From the NCBI GenBank assembly GCA_020466095.1, contig CM035806.1:38743698-38807697 (forward strand): DNA of 64,000 bases, read 5' to 3'. The stretch comes from Chlorops oryzae. Lineage: Eukaryota > Arthropoda > Insecta > Diptera > Chloropidae. Position numbers and translations under genes: made by a program. Below the pieces are notes generated by a model. It saw only the letters and a list, made by a program, of their open reading frames with translations. It was not told the DNA's origin and did no database searches. Of this stretch, positions 36,368 through 50,099 are shown piece by piece (within the stretch, counting starts at the first letter, position 1; each line of letters opens with the position of its first letter).

Positions 36368-37385
36368 GGAAGCTAGTATAAGTCTTTTTATAATGAAGCT
36401 CCATAGGGGTGGAAATATTCATCTACAGACGAATTCTAAATTTAAATTCGCTGGAAATTTTTTTGCCGCCGGAAAAGAAGGTGTTCTAAATATCAATAAT
36501 AGGGAGAACGTAATGATATTAATGCTTAAAAATGATCGAAATTTTTGCTCCCTTTATATTCCCCAACCATTGTGCTTAGAAGGGAACAATGTCTTCCAAA
36601 TCCACACGGAAAAAATCTCCGGGAATATTTAGAATCGGGCGACAAGAGAATTTCTGCAAATAGTAAAAGCTTTTGTACAGTCGATCCCGAATGGTTCTGC
36701 GTGTTCCACAAGTACGCACAAACGCAATATATACTTTGCAAAGAGCACACGCGAATGTTATTACGCCAAAATATTTTTCGCTTCAGTAGACAAAAAAAAA
36801 AAAAAGTTTTCTGGCAACACTCTTTACACTGCATTGATCGTTCCAAGCGGCCATAGCAATTCGCAATTCGTTTTCCAGAAACCGCGAAACAGTATTCAAT
36901 TTGCATACACATTACGAGAAATTGGAATCTGGCCACCACTCATGTTGGGAACTTAATTTTGATCCGATTCGAGACAAAGGGATACGTGTTATAACTGGCA
37001 CGCAGTCACGTCCGGATTGCAACTGCCAATACGACTTGATGAACGAAAAATAATTATGTCATGAAGTGAAAACAGTTTATTTTCGTTTTTCTTCCAAATT
37101 TACATAAAATCAGTAATATTCATGTTTAAAAATATACCTAATTAGTATAATATCGAAATCAAGAGAAATCGTGCCAATCATTTCCGCTGTCATAATTCTT
37201 CCAAAGTGGCGGGATTTAAAAAAAATTTTTTTTTTGTTATTGTCATTACGTTTCCGTTGAAGCTTCGAGATAAAGATGAAAATTCATCGAATAAATATTC
37301 CTAGCCCATTTCACGATGTCGAAAGCATAAAACTTTTAAATAATATCCGATAAAACGACTATAAATATTGGGAATCTGGAAAAAT
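36368..37385. other. Non-coding stretch 3' of the minus-strand gene
   Basis: Nothing recognised. It would hold the 3' untranslated region of the gene at 37386-38360. Confidence 0.45.
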
Positions 37386-38360
37386 TTAGTTTTCTTCGGC
37401 GACTGGTTTTTCAACCGTTTCGTGGTGCGTTTCCGAATCGGGCACGAGTATATTTTCCATTCCCAGAATTTCGTCAATGCTTAGTGTCTCAAACTGCACG
37501 CCAGTGAAATCGAATTTCCCTTGATTAAGAGCCGCAGCTATAACTTCAATCAAACTGGTCAAATCACGTCGACTGCGGGACAAAGACGAAAGTGCTTCCA
37601 TGGCACTTCGGGTCTCGATCATCAATTCGTCCAATTCCTCAAGTTCGTTGAAAACGCTGCGGTTGAAGCGCACCAAAAGGGTTGCCCATTCTTCGTATAT
37701 CTCAAGTCTTGCCTATGAAATAAATTAAAATGCGAAAAAAACGCTCATTTAAGCTTTTCAATGCCGTATCCTGGATGGAATAGACAAAGCAGCTTGGCTA
37801 ACTTTCACAATTGTTTTTTAAATTTTTTTGTTTTGTTTTTTTAATTGGTGGAAATTACCTACTTATTTATCGTTTTAAATTTAAGCACACATTTTCCCTC
37901 AATTTCTGCAACTCTGAAAGATTAACCAGAAACTTACTTCCAAATCATGAGGGGCATTCTGTTCGATATCTCTGAGACGATTCTTGAATAAGACACTAAG
38001 TTGCAAATGAATTCTCGCCGCAGCAGAGTCGCCACCGGCACCTTCTGTGGATAACATCAGAAGACGGTTCTCCCAATCTGAAAAGGAACGAAGTTTCCGT
38101 ACACGAACATCTTTCGACGAGCTTGCGGAGTGCAAGCATTTTTCATCCAAGCTTTTCGCGGCTCCTTTGCTTATCTCTTCCGGTAGTTGATCGATCAATT
38201 GTAGTGAGGATAAGGACAAAGAATCCTCCGTTGTTTGTGTTGTTGCTGCAGTTGATGTTGTCATTGTCGTCGTATTAGTCTTTTGACTTCCATTCGATGA
38301 TATACCAGAAGATGACGAAGTTGGACACTCCATTCCTCCGGTACAATCTTCTTCAAACAT
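37386..38360 (-). CDS. Two-exon protein of unknown function, 249 aa
   Basis: Exon 1 is 38360-37938 (141 codons) and exon 2 is 37712-37386 (109 codons with TAA). The 225-bp intron has donor gtaagt and acceptor catag, both in phase 0, and joins HDLE to ARLEIYEEW. The first 60 residues are Ser/Thr-rich and probably disordered, with SSSSG and a run of threonines. From about residue 85 the protein looks alpha-helical and charged: RKLRSFSDWENRLL, LFKNRLRDIEQN, IYEEWATLL, FNELEELDELMIETR and SRSRRDLTSLIEVI. No known domain or membrane segment is recognised. The clean splice sites, phase match and balanced codon use argue for a real gene. It lies head-to-head with the transporter gene. Confidence 0.8.
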
Positions 38361-39734
38361 TTCGCCAAAAATAATGTGTTTTTATTTAATTCGCTGACTT
38401 ATGTTCAGGACACAATGAACTTAATTTCTGGGCCGTTTAGTTGTAGCAAAGACCTCAGTCTCAAAATATATAAGAGTTTTTTTCCGTACTTCTTTCTGTT
38501 TTATTTTGCTAAAGCCAAACGGAATATTTACAGAAATTCCCGATCATTTCAAAAAATATTTCTCAATTTTTAGAGCAGTTTTGAAAATTTCAAAGCTTAC
38601 TTTATGAACATGGCTCGGATTTTTTTTTGCTTATATAAATTTAAATAAAATAAATTTAAATGGAGTAAAAGTTTTGTTCATACAATACGTTTTGTTCAAC
38701 TCTCAAATCGATTTTTAGCTTCAATATGAATTTTTTGAAATTAGAAAATTGGTTTGAAGTTCAGCTTCGCTAAACTTATTCGCGAAATGTTGGTAAGCAA
38801 AATGTTTGCCCCATAAAGTATGCTTTAAATTTATAAATGCAACAAAATCCGAGCCCTGTTGTTTATCAACCTTTATGATTCTTCTCTACAAACATAACAA
38901 TAAAATCCATCACCCGAAAGAAGAATCAATTTCTGTGTACCTGCTAATAAATGAATAGATCGAAGCCTTTGCATCCCCCACCACAACTTTCACCATAAAA
39001 ATTGAGCACAAGCCGAATATCCTTGCTAACCGATCGATAGCTTTCGTATCTGCTGATATTTCTATCTATCTATTATCTAAACCTTATACACTCGTGTGTT
39101 CAACGTGGCCAGCTTATTTACAATTTCGCACAAGGGCTTTTATCATGTAGGAAATTCGTTATCCAGGAAGTGATCCCATATTATGGGAAAGTGGAAATAA
39201 AAGGCACATATTATCTTGGGAAGGAAAAAGCATCGAGCATCTATAAATGTGTTGCTGTTCAAAGAACATAAATTTCCCTTGATGATTATTATGGGACCGA
39301 TTTCGAGCTGATCTAGGAACTTCGTTATCTACCGGTTGGACTGGAAAGAAACAATAAAAAGTGCTTAGCCAGGGAGTTTTTATTCCGTAGGAACAAACTC
39401 GTCATACATATGTCTATTAATGTGCTTTTAAAGGCACCACTCTCATTATCCTTATTCTATTTACAGCCAATGTGTATCGATATACCGACTGTCAAACAAG
39501 GAATTGTAATAACAAAACAAGAGCTTTTACGAAATTAAATCGAATGCAAAAAGAAATCACAATTAATATACATATATGAATCAGAGGTTCTGGCAAAGTC
39601 ACAACGTGGATTTAATCAAGGATCTCAACAATAACTGAATATATTACAAAGCAAAAAAAAAAACAAAACAACCAAAAAAATCTTCGTCTATCAAACCTCC
39701 GAAAACTCGTATTCGCAAAGTAAACCAATTCAGA
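38361..39734. promoter_or_regulatory. Divergent intergenic region (putative shared promoter region)
   Basis: 1.37 kb between the start codons of the minus-strand gene and the plus-strand transporter. Any 5' untranslated exons and promoters for both should lie here. I cannot point to a specific TATA or initiator with confidence. Confidence 0.35.
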
Positions 39735-39821
39735 ATGAATAGAAAATCAAAGTCAAAAAGAAAGACCAAACTTAAGCCCAACAAAGAGTCAAGCACCAGC
39801 CTGGATGTGGACCTTTGGGAG
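39735..39821 (+). CDS. GlyT: GlyT-like exon 1 (cytosolic N-terminus)
   Basis: 29 codons, lysine-rich, donor ggag|gtaaga, phase 0. Joins to 40108. Confidence 0.65.
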
Positions 39822-42800
39822 GTAAGAAAATCATTCATAAACTTTTCTCTACTCAGTTTAGCTTCACAAATGTTTGCCATAATCGCATTCGTACATGCAG
39901 ATGTACATAGGTATTATCAATAGCTCTTATCAAATGCACTTATGCAGCTTTTCTCATTTTTTTTTTCTCGGAATGATATGTAAACCGTGTTGCGTGATAA
40001 GCCTCCCTAGCCAACGGCTCGATTATGTCACGACTGCTGTTTTGTTGTTGTGTTTGTTGTTGTTGTTATTGCTAGACTCAAAAGAGTTACGTGAAATTTC
40101 GTTGCAGCAAAACGAAACCGCAACAGTGGATTTCGCTCCACCAACAAAGGCGGCAAAGGTCATTAAAACGGACAAGGTTATTCGTCCAAGTAATGCGATG
40201 CCAGCAACACCGGCGACATTAACATCCAGACCGGTTGCAATCGCTGGCGGGGGTTCGGGTGCAGCGCTCATTGCTCTCGATGTCAGGCAAAATGAAAGGA
40301 TTGAGCCGGCACGCGGCAATTGGACCGGTCGGTTTGACTTTCTGCTATCATTGCTCGGTTACTCGGTTGGCTTGGGTAACGTTTGGCGCTTTCCATATTT
40401 ATGTTACAACAATGGAGGCGGTAAGTCCTCAGGACCTTCTCGCTTAGCGATGAGCCATGCAAAAAATATTTACAAACGCATCATTTATAATTTTCAGGGG
40501 CATTTCTTATACCTTTTACGGTAATGCTAATTATAGCCGGCTTGCCATTGATGTTCATGGAATTGTCGTTTGGCCAATATGCAGCACTTGGGCCCGTAGC
40601 TATTTATCGTCGCTTTTGCCCTTTGTTACGTGGCATCGGTACTGGCATGATAATCGTTTCCGCAGTCGTTATGCTTTATTATAATTTAATAATCGCTTGG
40701 ACAATATTCTACTTCTTCGCTTCGTTGTGTTACAAGCTTCCGTGGCAAAATTGCGAGCCCCAGTGGAGTACTGAATGTAAGTATGCAAAAGATTCTTCCT
40801 TTTCTATCTCATCTGGATATGAGGGTTCGAATGCTTATTGTTTATTTATTTTTTTTCCCCGCTTTTCAGTTCAAAGGAAAGCGAATTGTTGGGTTTCCAT
40901 TTTTTTTTTGAATCAAAATAATTTAAAAGCACTTTGGCTCCGAAGTTAAAATAATTCATTCACTTGGCGACCAGATGAAGCTGTAGGAAGCTTGTTTTTT
41001 GGGCGCCGTGCTAACATAGAAATACCCACTTTGAATTGAAATTAAAGCATTCATTTGGGATTCTAATAGTTGCACGAGAAAGTATTAAATATCAGCGCCC
41101 AAAAGTTTGCATATACAAATATTGAAATCTGTGTCTGTGTCGCAAATGCACCCTTGAGGAGTTATAGGGCTTTAAAATTTTTAGGCAGTAAGTCGAAAAA
41201 AAAAATTCTCCCACGATAACGGTTCATCGTAGAAAAAAAACTGTTAAGCGGTTTGAAAGCCAATTCTATGGGCTTTTAGGCAAAATTAAATTCATGGTAA
41301 GAATTTAAGCCATTGATGGTTAAATAAGCGGTCAAAGTCAAAAATTCTGAAAAAAATTCTATTTTTTTACTTTGGGAGCCATTTTGGTATGAAAAAGGTC
41401 CTATTAACACATACTTTTCTAATTTTTTTCAAAATCCTCGATTAATTTACTTCAAAAGCATCCAAACCTTATTTCCATATACCTATACATAGACTACAAA
41501 ATATTCCTTTATATTATGTCATTAAGCGTCATCAATTGCACTTTTTCCCAATAAAACTGGGCGCCCGAAAACAAGAATGCTTCATAATTTCCAAATTTTA
41601 TATGAAAATAGTTGAAAGTAATGATGCAGCTTAAAGAACACGATTTTTGTTTAAAAAATCCCTAAAAATTTTTAAGGAAATTTCCCTACAATTGGCAGCA
41701 CTACAAACAGATGAATGGCTGTCAAACCAAATCCTCTCAATGGCGATATTGTCGTGTGAACGCTTGGATTTCGATATGGATTTCACGAAATCCAAGTGCC
41801 GAAATCCCGGGATTTCGATGCTCGTCTGAATGGCATATAAGATTGAGATTAGGTATCATGTTAGCACTGAAAATTAAAACTAAATTCCTGGAAGTATGCA
41901 ACGTATTTTTGAAATATTTTTGAGGACATAATCGTCCGATAGCTCTAAAAGTCAAACAGCAAAATTTTTACTTCTTTTTTCAAAATACAATGGATTTCGT
42001 GTTCTTTAAAGCTGCATCATTACTTTCAACCATTTTCATATAAAATTTAGAAATTATGAAGCATTCTTGTTTTCGGGCGCCTAGTTTTATTGGGAAAAAG
42101 TGCAATTGATGACGCTTAATGACATAAAATAAAGGTATAATTTGTTGTCTATGTATATGGAAATAAGGTTTGGATGCTTTTCTACCGATAAGTGCTTAAA
42201 AATGTCGAAAGACATTCCATAAAAACAAGCTATCACCAAAAACTGAGGAAAAAAGGGCCGGTTTTGAAAAACCGCGTTGAGCGACCTCTGAAAAAATTCT
42301 CAAAAATATTTTAGCATATAAGCTTTCTAAAAACTTACGTCCTACTATTAAATTCGAAAAAAAAAATTTATTTTGGGACACCCTAATGCCCATATGTATA
42401 TGATGATTGATGTGAACGAAATCTGTCAGGGTCTAATGTTTTCGAATGCTATCGGAGCAGACCAGTTATTTGAAATGAAAATACTGTAACTATGCGAAGC
42501 GTTAAAAACTGTTCAGATTGCTGGATAATAGCCTTGGCCGTGCTACACGTCGAATCTGACATGAACGTGACGCACAAAAGCCTAGAAACCGATGTACTGT
42601 ATTTCAGCCGCACTCGATGTCAGCTTGTTGATTTTACGAGATGCCCCATTCACCTGCTGACCGTAAAAGCCATAACCGAAAAAATCATAGACGATTTATG
42701 TATGCGTATGTGTATGTGGGCTTGTGTGTTTGTTTACTTCTCTTCGGCGCACGTGCCTGAAAATGCTTGCGGGCTTGAGCTATAATGTGGTCAATTTGTG

Positions 42801-45800
42801 GTACAAAGTAAAAGGACAATGAAAACCACAATGGGAATTTTCTGAAGATTACACCGTAGATCGAACTTCAAAATGCAATTGTTCTGAATACGAATGAACT
42901 GTTTTACTTATTGCTTGTGGTTTGTGTTTTCAAAAGAGCATTTCATTTGGTGGAAACTAGTGTCCGACCGAAGGTTCGGCTTCGGCTTCGGCTTCGGTAA
43001 TCGGCATAATCGGCCAATTCTTAATCTTCGGCTTCGGCTTCGGCTGGAAAAAGCCGAATATTTTAGCCGAATATTTTTGCATTTTAATGGAAGTAAAAAA
43101 GTCGCGATAGATTTTCAATTGCTTCATTGAGACCTTTTACACTAGTGAATTATTGCCGTAAATTTCTACGCTCGAGTTGTCTTCTGTTCGCTGATGACCT
43201 AAAAATTTTTAATAAAATTAATGGCTTGGCAGACTCATCAAACTTACAATCGGATCTTAATTACTTGCATACTTGGTGTGTTAAGAATCATTTATTCCTA
43301 AATTTGGCAAAATGTGCATACACGATTTTTTCTAAATCAGATAATGTAAATCAAACTTCCTACGTCCTGGGTGGTTTCCAACTAATTCGCGTAGATGTTG
43401 TCAAGGATTTGGGTGTTGTCTTTGACAAGAAATTTACGTTTATCCACCATATTAATTATATTGTTCCAAAAGCATACGCAATGCTTGCATTTGTGAGAAG
43501 GAACTCAACAAACTTTTTAGATCCTTACACTCTAAAAACGCTTTACATATCCTTAGTGCGCTCAAAATTAGAATACGCAGCAGTTATTTGGAGCCCGTTC
43601 TATGCCTCGCACACTGCACGCATTGAACGTGTTCAAAAATCCTTCTTGCGTTTTGCTTTACGCTCCATGAATTTTGAAGATCATCTTCCGCCTTACTATG
43701 CACGGTACATGCTCATTGGTTTGAAATCCTTAGAGACTAGACGCACTATAATTTCGCTAATCTTTACTGCAGACATTGTCAGTGCAAGGATTGATTATCC
43801 TGCATTGCTTAATTTAATTGATTTCAATGTCCCTTCTAGGGCCCTTAGACGGGTAGATGCCTTCTATCTTGGCTTACGGCGCACTAACTATGCAATGTAT
43901 GCGCCCATTTATAGGGCTGAAATGGCCTACAATAACGTTGCCCTAAACAACGCTATTGATTTTTGTCTTTCTAAGGTTAGCTTAAAGTTAAATTTAAATA
44001 ATATTCTGTAAATAGTGATTTAATCTAGAAATTAATTCATAGTAGTCTGTAAGAACCTGTGTTCAGAGACTTAAATAAATAAATAAAAATTCTCACTTTG
44101 TGGGCGACTAAAGCGAAAGAATTTAGAGAAAATTTGAGCGGTTTTTTTTTTGTGCTTGTCAAATGAATAAAGACACATTTTGTTTCCTTACTGTAAAATG
44201 TTTTGCATTCGGCTTCGACCTTCGGTCTTCGGCCGAAGTCTTCAACTCTGCCGATTGTTCGGCTTCGGCTTCGGCTAAAAATCCACCTTCGGTCGGACAC
44301 TAGTGGAAACACAAAACACAATCGCTTTAATTTTTTACTATATGCTTAAGGATGATAAGACTTTCAACAGATAACGAGGTATAAACTGAAATCTATATAT
44401 TAATACGCTAGCGCAAATCTTTTCCGCCTTCGTTAAGCGATCCTACTGAACCGATTTTTAAACAAAAAAGAAAAAAAAAACGCCATTGGAAAGATATTTT
44501 TTTGGAGATGATTTATCATTTTACAGATTCCAAAACGGTTGAAAACTAAGGCTACAGTTTCTGTTTAAAGTTTTCCATAGCAAGCCTGTCGAAATGCACA
44601 CTCGCACAGTAGAGTGGTTTTTGTTGTTTTCATTATTGGTTATTTCCCTTCAGTTTGGCTCACCCATGATAGACTAGTGAGTTCACTGGTTACCGACCAG
44701 ATTACTGGCAATTCATTGCACTCATGAATTTAACACGGGGATGTCATTGGCGGTAATGATTTTCTTACTCTATAGATTACCTTTCATAAGTTAATTCATG
44801 AGATAATGCTCATATCGATGTAGTGGCCACAACTAACTAGCTATCTCACTAGCTATTTATTATTCACTACAAAATACGGCAAATGAATTGAATTTTCATT
44901 ACCTGCTCCTTTACATCTGCTATATGAATTCACGAGTTATCTTCAACCCATGAATTCATTCATGAATAAAGACTAATTGTGATTGTTCGTACTGAAGGGT
45001 TGTGATATCGACCCCTTTTTGCGAAATTATCGTATTTTACAAAAACAAAATATTACAGGAGAGCTTTTTTTCTACAATTCTTTGCATATGCGACTGTGTA
45101 AAAGCTAAAACTTATTTCGCATTTTTTCCATAAATACAGTGCTTAGGGTTATAATATTTTGCCAGGACATGATTTGAAGGCTTTACAACAAATTTGCATC
45201 AAAAAGTCGATTTCGTAAAAAATGTAACATATGATGAATTCGCGAAAAGGGGTCGATATGCTTTTTTGCGCTTTTATGACTTTTTTGTGCAAGGGAGAGT
45301 AAAATCAAAGCGAAAGAAAAACGATACAGAACGAAGTTTTTAATTTTTTGTTTTTCCGTAAATTCAATAAGCATTGGTCAATTATTTTTGCATTATGTGG
45401 GAGAGTGCATTTTTTTAGTTGGCTTTTGTGATTACAGTGCATCGGTACGTTTTTATTAAAACTAAAACAAGTAAATCAAAAAAAAATAAAAAAAAATGCG
45501 TCGTAGGCACCCTACTATTACTGGCGCTATGTGGAAAGACGTAAAGACAAAAATCGCAAAAATATGTCGAAAAGTAAATAAATGAAAAGGATCACGAAAC
45601 GAACAATTTGGAAGCTTCATACAAGTGCGCTTTGAATGCAACTCCGCGCCAGTTTGAACCTTAAGTTGTGTGGATCATTGAGTGTAATATGTTGCTATTG
45701 TGGTGCTAAGCATTTTAAATCGGGAATAACATGTACTTCTGAATACAAATGCTTTTACATTATGTTGCCACAACGGCAAAAAGTGCACTTGCCGCCTTTA

Positions 45801-48800
45801 ACCCAAAATTCATTCTTTGATAAACTTTGGCAGTGCTCTCCTCTTCGAACATATCCGTTTAGAGTCGTTTAAAATTTGTCCGGCACTTTGTTACCCTTTT
45901 TTCCAGCAAACGCAATTTCCAAGAATTCTAAGCCTTTTATATGTCCATAAATAAATAGCAGGAACACACATTCAACAAAGTGAGTATTTTATTAAGAACA
46001 TCAGTATTTTAGCAAGGACAGCTGTATGTTGCCGCCTGCAGAGTTCGCTCGATTGATGAATGGCGGATTTTTATATCTGAAACTCCACACTAGGGTTATT
46101 TGCCTAATGATTTCAGAACTTTTATGAAAAATGTTGTGAATAAAGAAATTGTTCTCTCTTAAAAATTTTATAAATTTAAAATAAAATAGGTACTGATAAA
46201 AATAAAAGCTTTTTTCTAGAGCAGTCGAATGTCGACAGCAACTGGCACTCCTATTACATATTAAAACGTCAATTTTCCAAAAGACACAGGTCAGCTGCAT
46301 GATTTCGTTTTTATACCCGACACAATCTGTGCCGAGGGTATGTTGCGTATGTGCATACATGTGTAACGACCAGAAGCAGTCGAGGCACATTTTACAAAAT
46401 GTATGTGTGCATATAGAAATGAGAATAGTCAACAATAGATACCATTAAGCAATATCCGTCTATCTCTTAATCTGTCCGTCTGTCTGTCTGTCTGTCTGTC
46501 TGTCTTTCTATATACAGTTTTCATATCGAAGGAGTTGAGCTATTTTATGTAACAAAATTTTGTACGCGTGTTCACGGGGACTTGAGTAAAAATAAGTCCG
46601 AATATGGACCCGATCGTATAATTTTGGGGTACTTCCAGTACTAGCTTTTGTTACACGATTTCGGACTCATATACGACGACCTTCGGAATCAGGGACGAAC
46701 GTTCATTTTGGACTTCTAATTGAGCTCAGTATTAGGGCTCTCAATAAAGATTCATAAATGACTCATTTAGGATTCCTAATGTTTGCCGGGTAAATAGTTT
46801 ACTTTTTTCTGTGGCGGGTATTTTATCGTCAGGGTCGCTTGACTGTAACACCCATACTTATTTATTATTATTTTTTTTTTCTGTATTTTAAATTAAAATG
46901 GCTTACAAAAAGTAGGCGTAAATTGCGTGCCATCTAATGACGTGCGTAAGAATGGTGTGAGCATCGCTGTACTGGCTTATTGTTTAAATAATTTGGGTGT
47001 CATAAATATATATATCGCACTAGTACAACTAAACTGGCATAACTCAAAATTTGTCATTTTTCAGGAAACGCAAAAAACGTTTTTCAAGCTTTTGGAACAC
47101 TTTCAAAAGACAAGTGTGGTAATTTATCAAGAAGAGACTTCCAAAATACACTTCAAGAAAGTTTTATAACATATGGTTTTATAATTTTAATAGAAATTCT
47201 GGTTTTTTGATTTGTGACTCTCTTCATGATATTTTTATATATTTTCTCTTGACTCATTTCGATTTGTGTCTCTTTAACCGATTTTTATGTTTTAAATTAT
47301 TAAAATTGAAAACCAAAAACGAATGGATTCCATCCCATTAATTCTCACAAACAAAGTTCCCTCGAAAACAACAAAAATCATTTGTTTTGCTATGAACATA
47401 TCGAAGAGTAAGCTCAAAATATTTTAATGTAAATTGTTGTTGTCCACTAAAAATCTCCTCTTTAAAAACAGACATTCCAAATTGTTTTTGTTTTTCAAAA
47501 AGAATAAGCAAGAAAAGAAGAAAAAAAAACAATTTAAGTGCAGCTGTCCCTCTGAAGGGCGAAGTAAGGTGAAATTTTGCTTGTCGATGCTGCTTTTCAA
47601 ATGGTAGCCTTAAATAAGATAATTCCATTATTGTAAAATAACCAAATATACTTATATGAAGGTCAGGATTTTTTAAATTGTCAATCAAATTTGTACAAAA
47701 TCATTCCTTAATTAGTTGACAAGCAGCGAGATAAGGCCCTTAAATTTTTAAATTTTTGAAAGACTTCGTTGCTTATGCGAAATTTTTCAAGCTGTTCCAC
47801 TATTAATTATCAAGAAAATTATCGAAACAACAAAATCATCTATAGTGACACAACTTCAGCAATAACGTTTATAGCAACTACATCCTTGAAAATTTTGGAT
47901 CTATCGATTTCATGTACATGGTTTTTTAATTCCGGACCAAATACATTAAAAGGTTTTTGAATCTACCGCGAAAATTAAAAGAAAAAACGAAATATATTTT
48001 ATCATTTAAAAAAAACTATATCAGAAAATAAACAATAAATTCATCTAAAGGGACATAATTTAAAAAAATACAAATGTATGTATTTTGCTTACTTTGATCA
48101 ACTAAACCGACACAATTTATATTTCAACTTCAAATTTCAAAAAAAAATCGTCTAAGCTGACACAATTCGAAATGTGTCAATATTGCTTACACTCCGATTA
48201 ATGCTTTTGCTATGAAATTTGCGACACAACTACAAGTGTGTCAGTTTAGCTAACTGCAGCTTAGGGTCGAATTATCATTAAGAGAGGCATAACTGTTTCT
48301 TGCTATTTTTTACAACAACAAACCTTTACTTTGATAATGCTCACAGGTAGCTCTGTGATCGGCGAACAAGTTTCTTGCATTAACTCAATTTTAAGAAATT
48401 TTGAGTTATGCCAGTTTAGTTGTACTAGTGCGATATGTATGTAAATAAATCGACCTTTAGAAGAATGGCAGCACATTTATTTTAGACGCCCAATTCGGCT
48501 CATACTCCGCATTAAGTTCGAATATATGTTAAGGGCGTTTCTATTTTGTAAAATTCCATTGCAGATTGCTACTCCTACGAAATGGCTGACGCATGCGAGA
48601 CAACGAATGGCACTTTTTATTTGAGAAAATGCTACAACTCAAGCCAAGCTGAAGAGCTCAACATAGCCGAAAAAGCGCTCAATGTTCTCAAGCGTCCACC
48701 AGCCGAAGAATATTTTAAGTAAGCCTGTTCATGTATATCAATTTCGCAACGCGTTGCCAATAATTACAATCAAAAAATCTGTTTTTTGTACTCAAAATTT

Positions 48801-50068
48801 CAGCAATTACGTATTGGGGCTTTCCTCAGGCATCGAAGAAACTGGCAACGTTAAGGTTTCGCTTGCCATGTGTTTATTCCTTGCTTGGGCCATCGTCTTC
48901 CTCTGTTTGTGCAAAGGGGTACAGTCATCCGGAAAGGTGGTTTACTTCACAGCATTGTTTCCGTACGTCGTGCTCGTCATACTATTTATTCGCGGAGTCA
49001 CTCTACCGGGAGCATATACAGGAATATTATTCTATCTAACACCGGACTTCAAACAATTGGCCAATGCACAAGTAATTGTTATAAATATATTGGTGTCATT
49101 TTGTGGGTATTCAATTTTTAAGAATGAAAAACAAAAACCTAGTGCCGTCCTAAGGATCAGTCAACCCAACTTAGGCGTGCATGTAAAAAGCTGGGTGAGT
49201 TATGTCCTTTGAGCTTCGACTTTTCCAAAATGAAGAGTTTTTTTTATTAGTGAAGAGTTTTGGTCGAACGTAACTACTTTCTACTTTAAGGGGACCTTCT
49301 GGTCTAGAGCACGAAAATTAGGGGTAATTTCATGATTTTTTTTTTTTGGTATTAAGCCAAATAAAAAACGGGTTTCTAAGGGCCAATTTTACCAAGCATA
49401 TTTAAAAAATTTTTTAAATTAAAATTAAAATTTTTAAAAAATTAATTCCATTTTCAATATCGCAACTTTTTAAGCATCGACATTTACGGCAGCACGGCAG
49501 TCTACTTCCAGGGCTGTGAGTACATTTGACAGCTGATAAGATCGTTATTTTTAAAAACGGATTCTATAAAGAGCCATTCTAACGATTGTTTCGTACTCCA
49601 AATTGCTGCCCTGTGACTCTAAAGCTTTTAGTTAACCCTCATTGTAACGCATAAGGGACAAATATGTTGGTATATCCTCACATAAGTTCAACGATTTATA
49701 TCAATTTCAAGAGTAAATTGCAAAATCGTTAAAATCTTATGGGGACAGCTTTGTCCCCCTTATGCGTTAAAGGGTTAGAGTAGACACAAAAAAAAGTAGG
49801 TCACCGGTCAAGGTGATAGCGGCTTTTCATGTTGTTTGAATTTTTTAAAAATCGATGGATTATTATTCATTAGGTTTGTTACTATCGTCCCTACCAGAAT
49901 TAATTAATTTCATGGCACAAGAACGGCGAATCAGTTCTGTCAGATATGAAAAACTTCATAAAAAAAAACGCTTCAGAATTGAATCAGAAATTTTCTGAAG
50001 TGTTTAATTATGTTTTTCATTTCTGACATAAGTGGAGATAGCCGCTTAGAAAAAAGTAAGAAAGTATT

Positions 50069-50099
<31 letters not shown>

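Larger units (their letters stand above)
40777..48564 (+). other. GlyT intron 3, 7.8 kb, transposon-filled
   Basis: Holds the foldback at 41455-42183, the hAT with nested LINE at 42958-44302, a Helitron remnant, a family-B DINE-like copy and the element at 47016-48432. No host gene was seen inside. Confidence 0.85.

Noticed and set aside
40076..40107. Alternative acceptor ctag at 40074-40075 for GlyT exon 2
   Set aside because: Would shift the frame relative to exon 1 and the TM1 motif; the acceptor at 40107 keeps phase.
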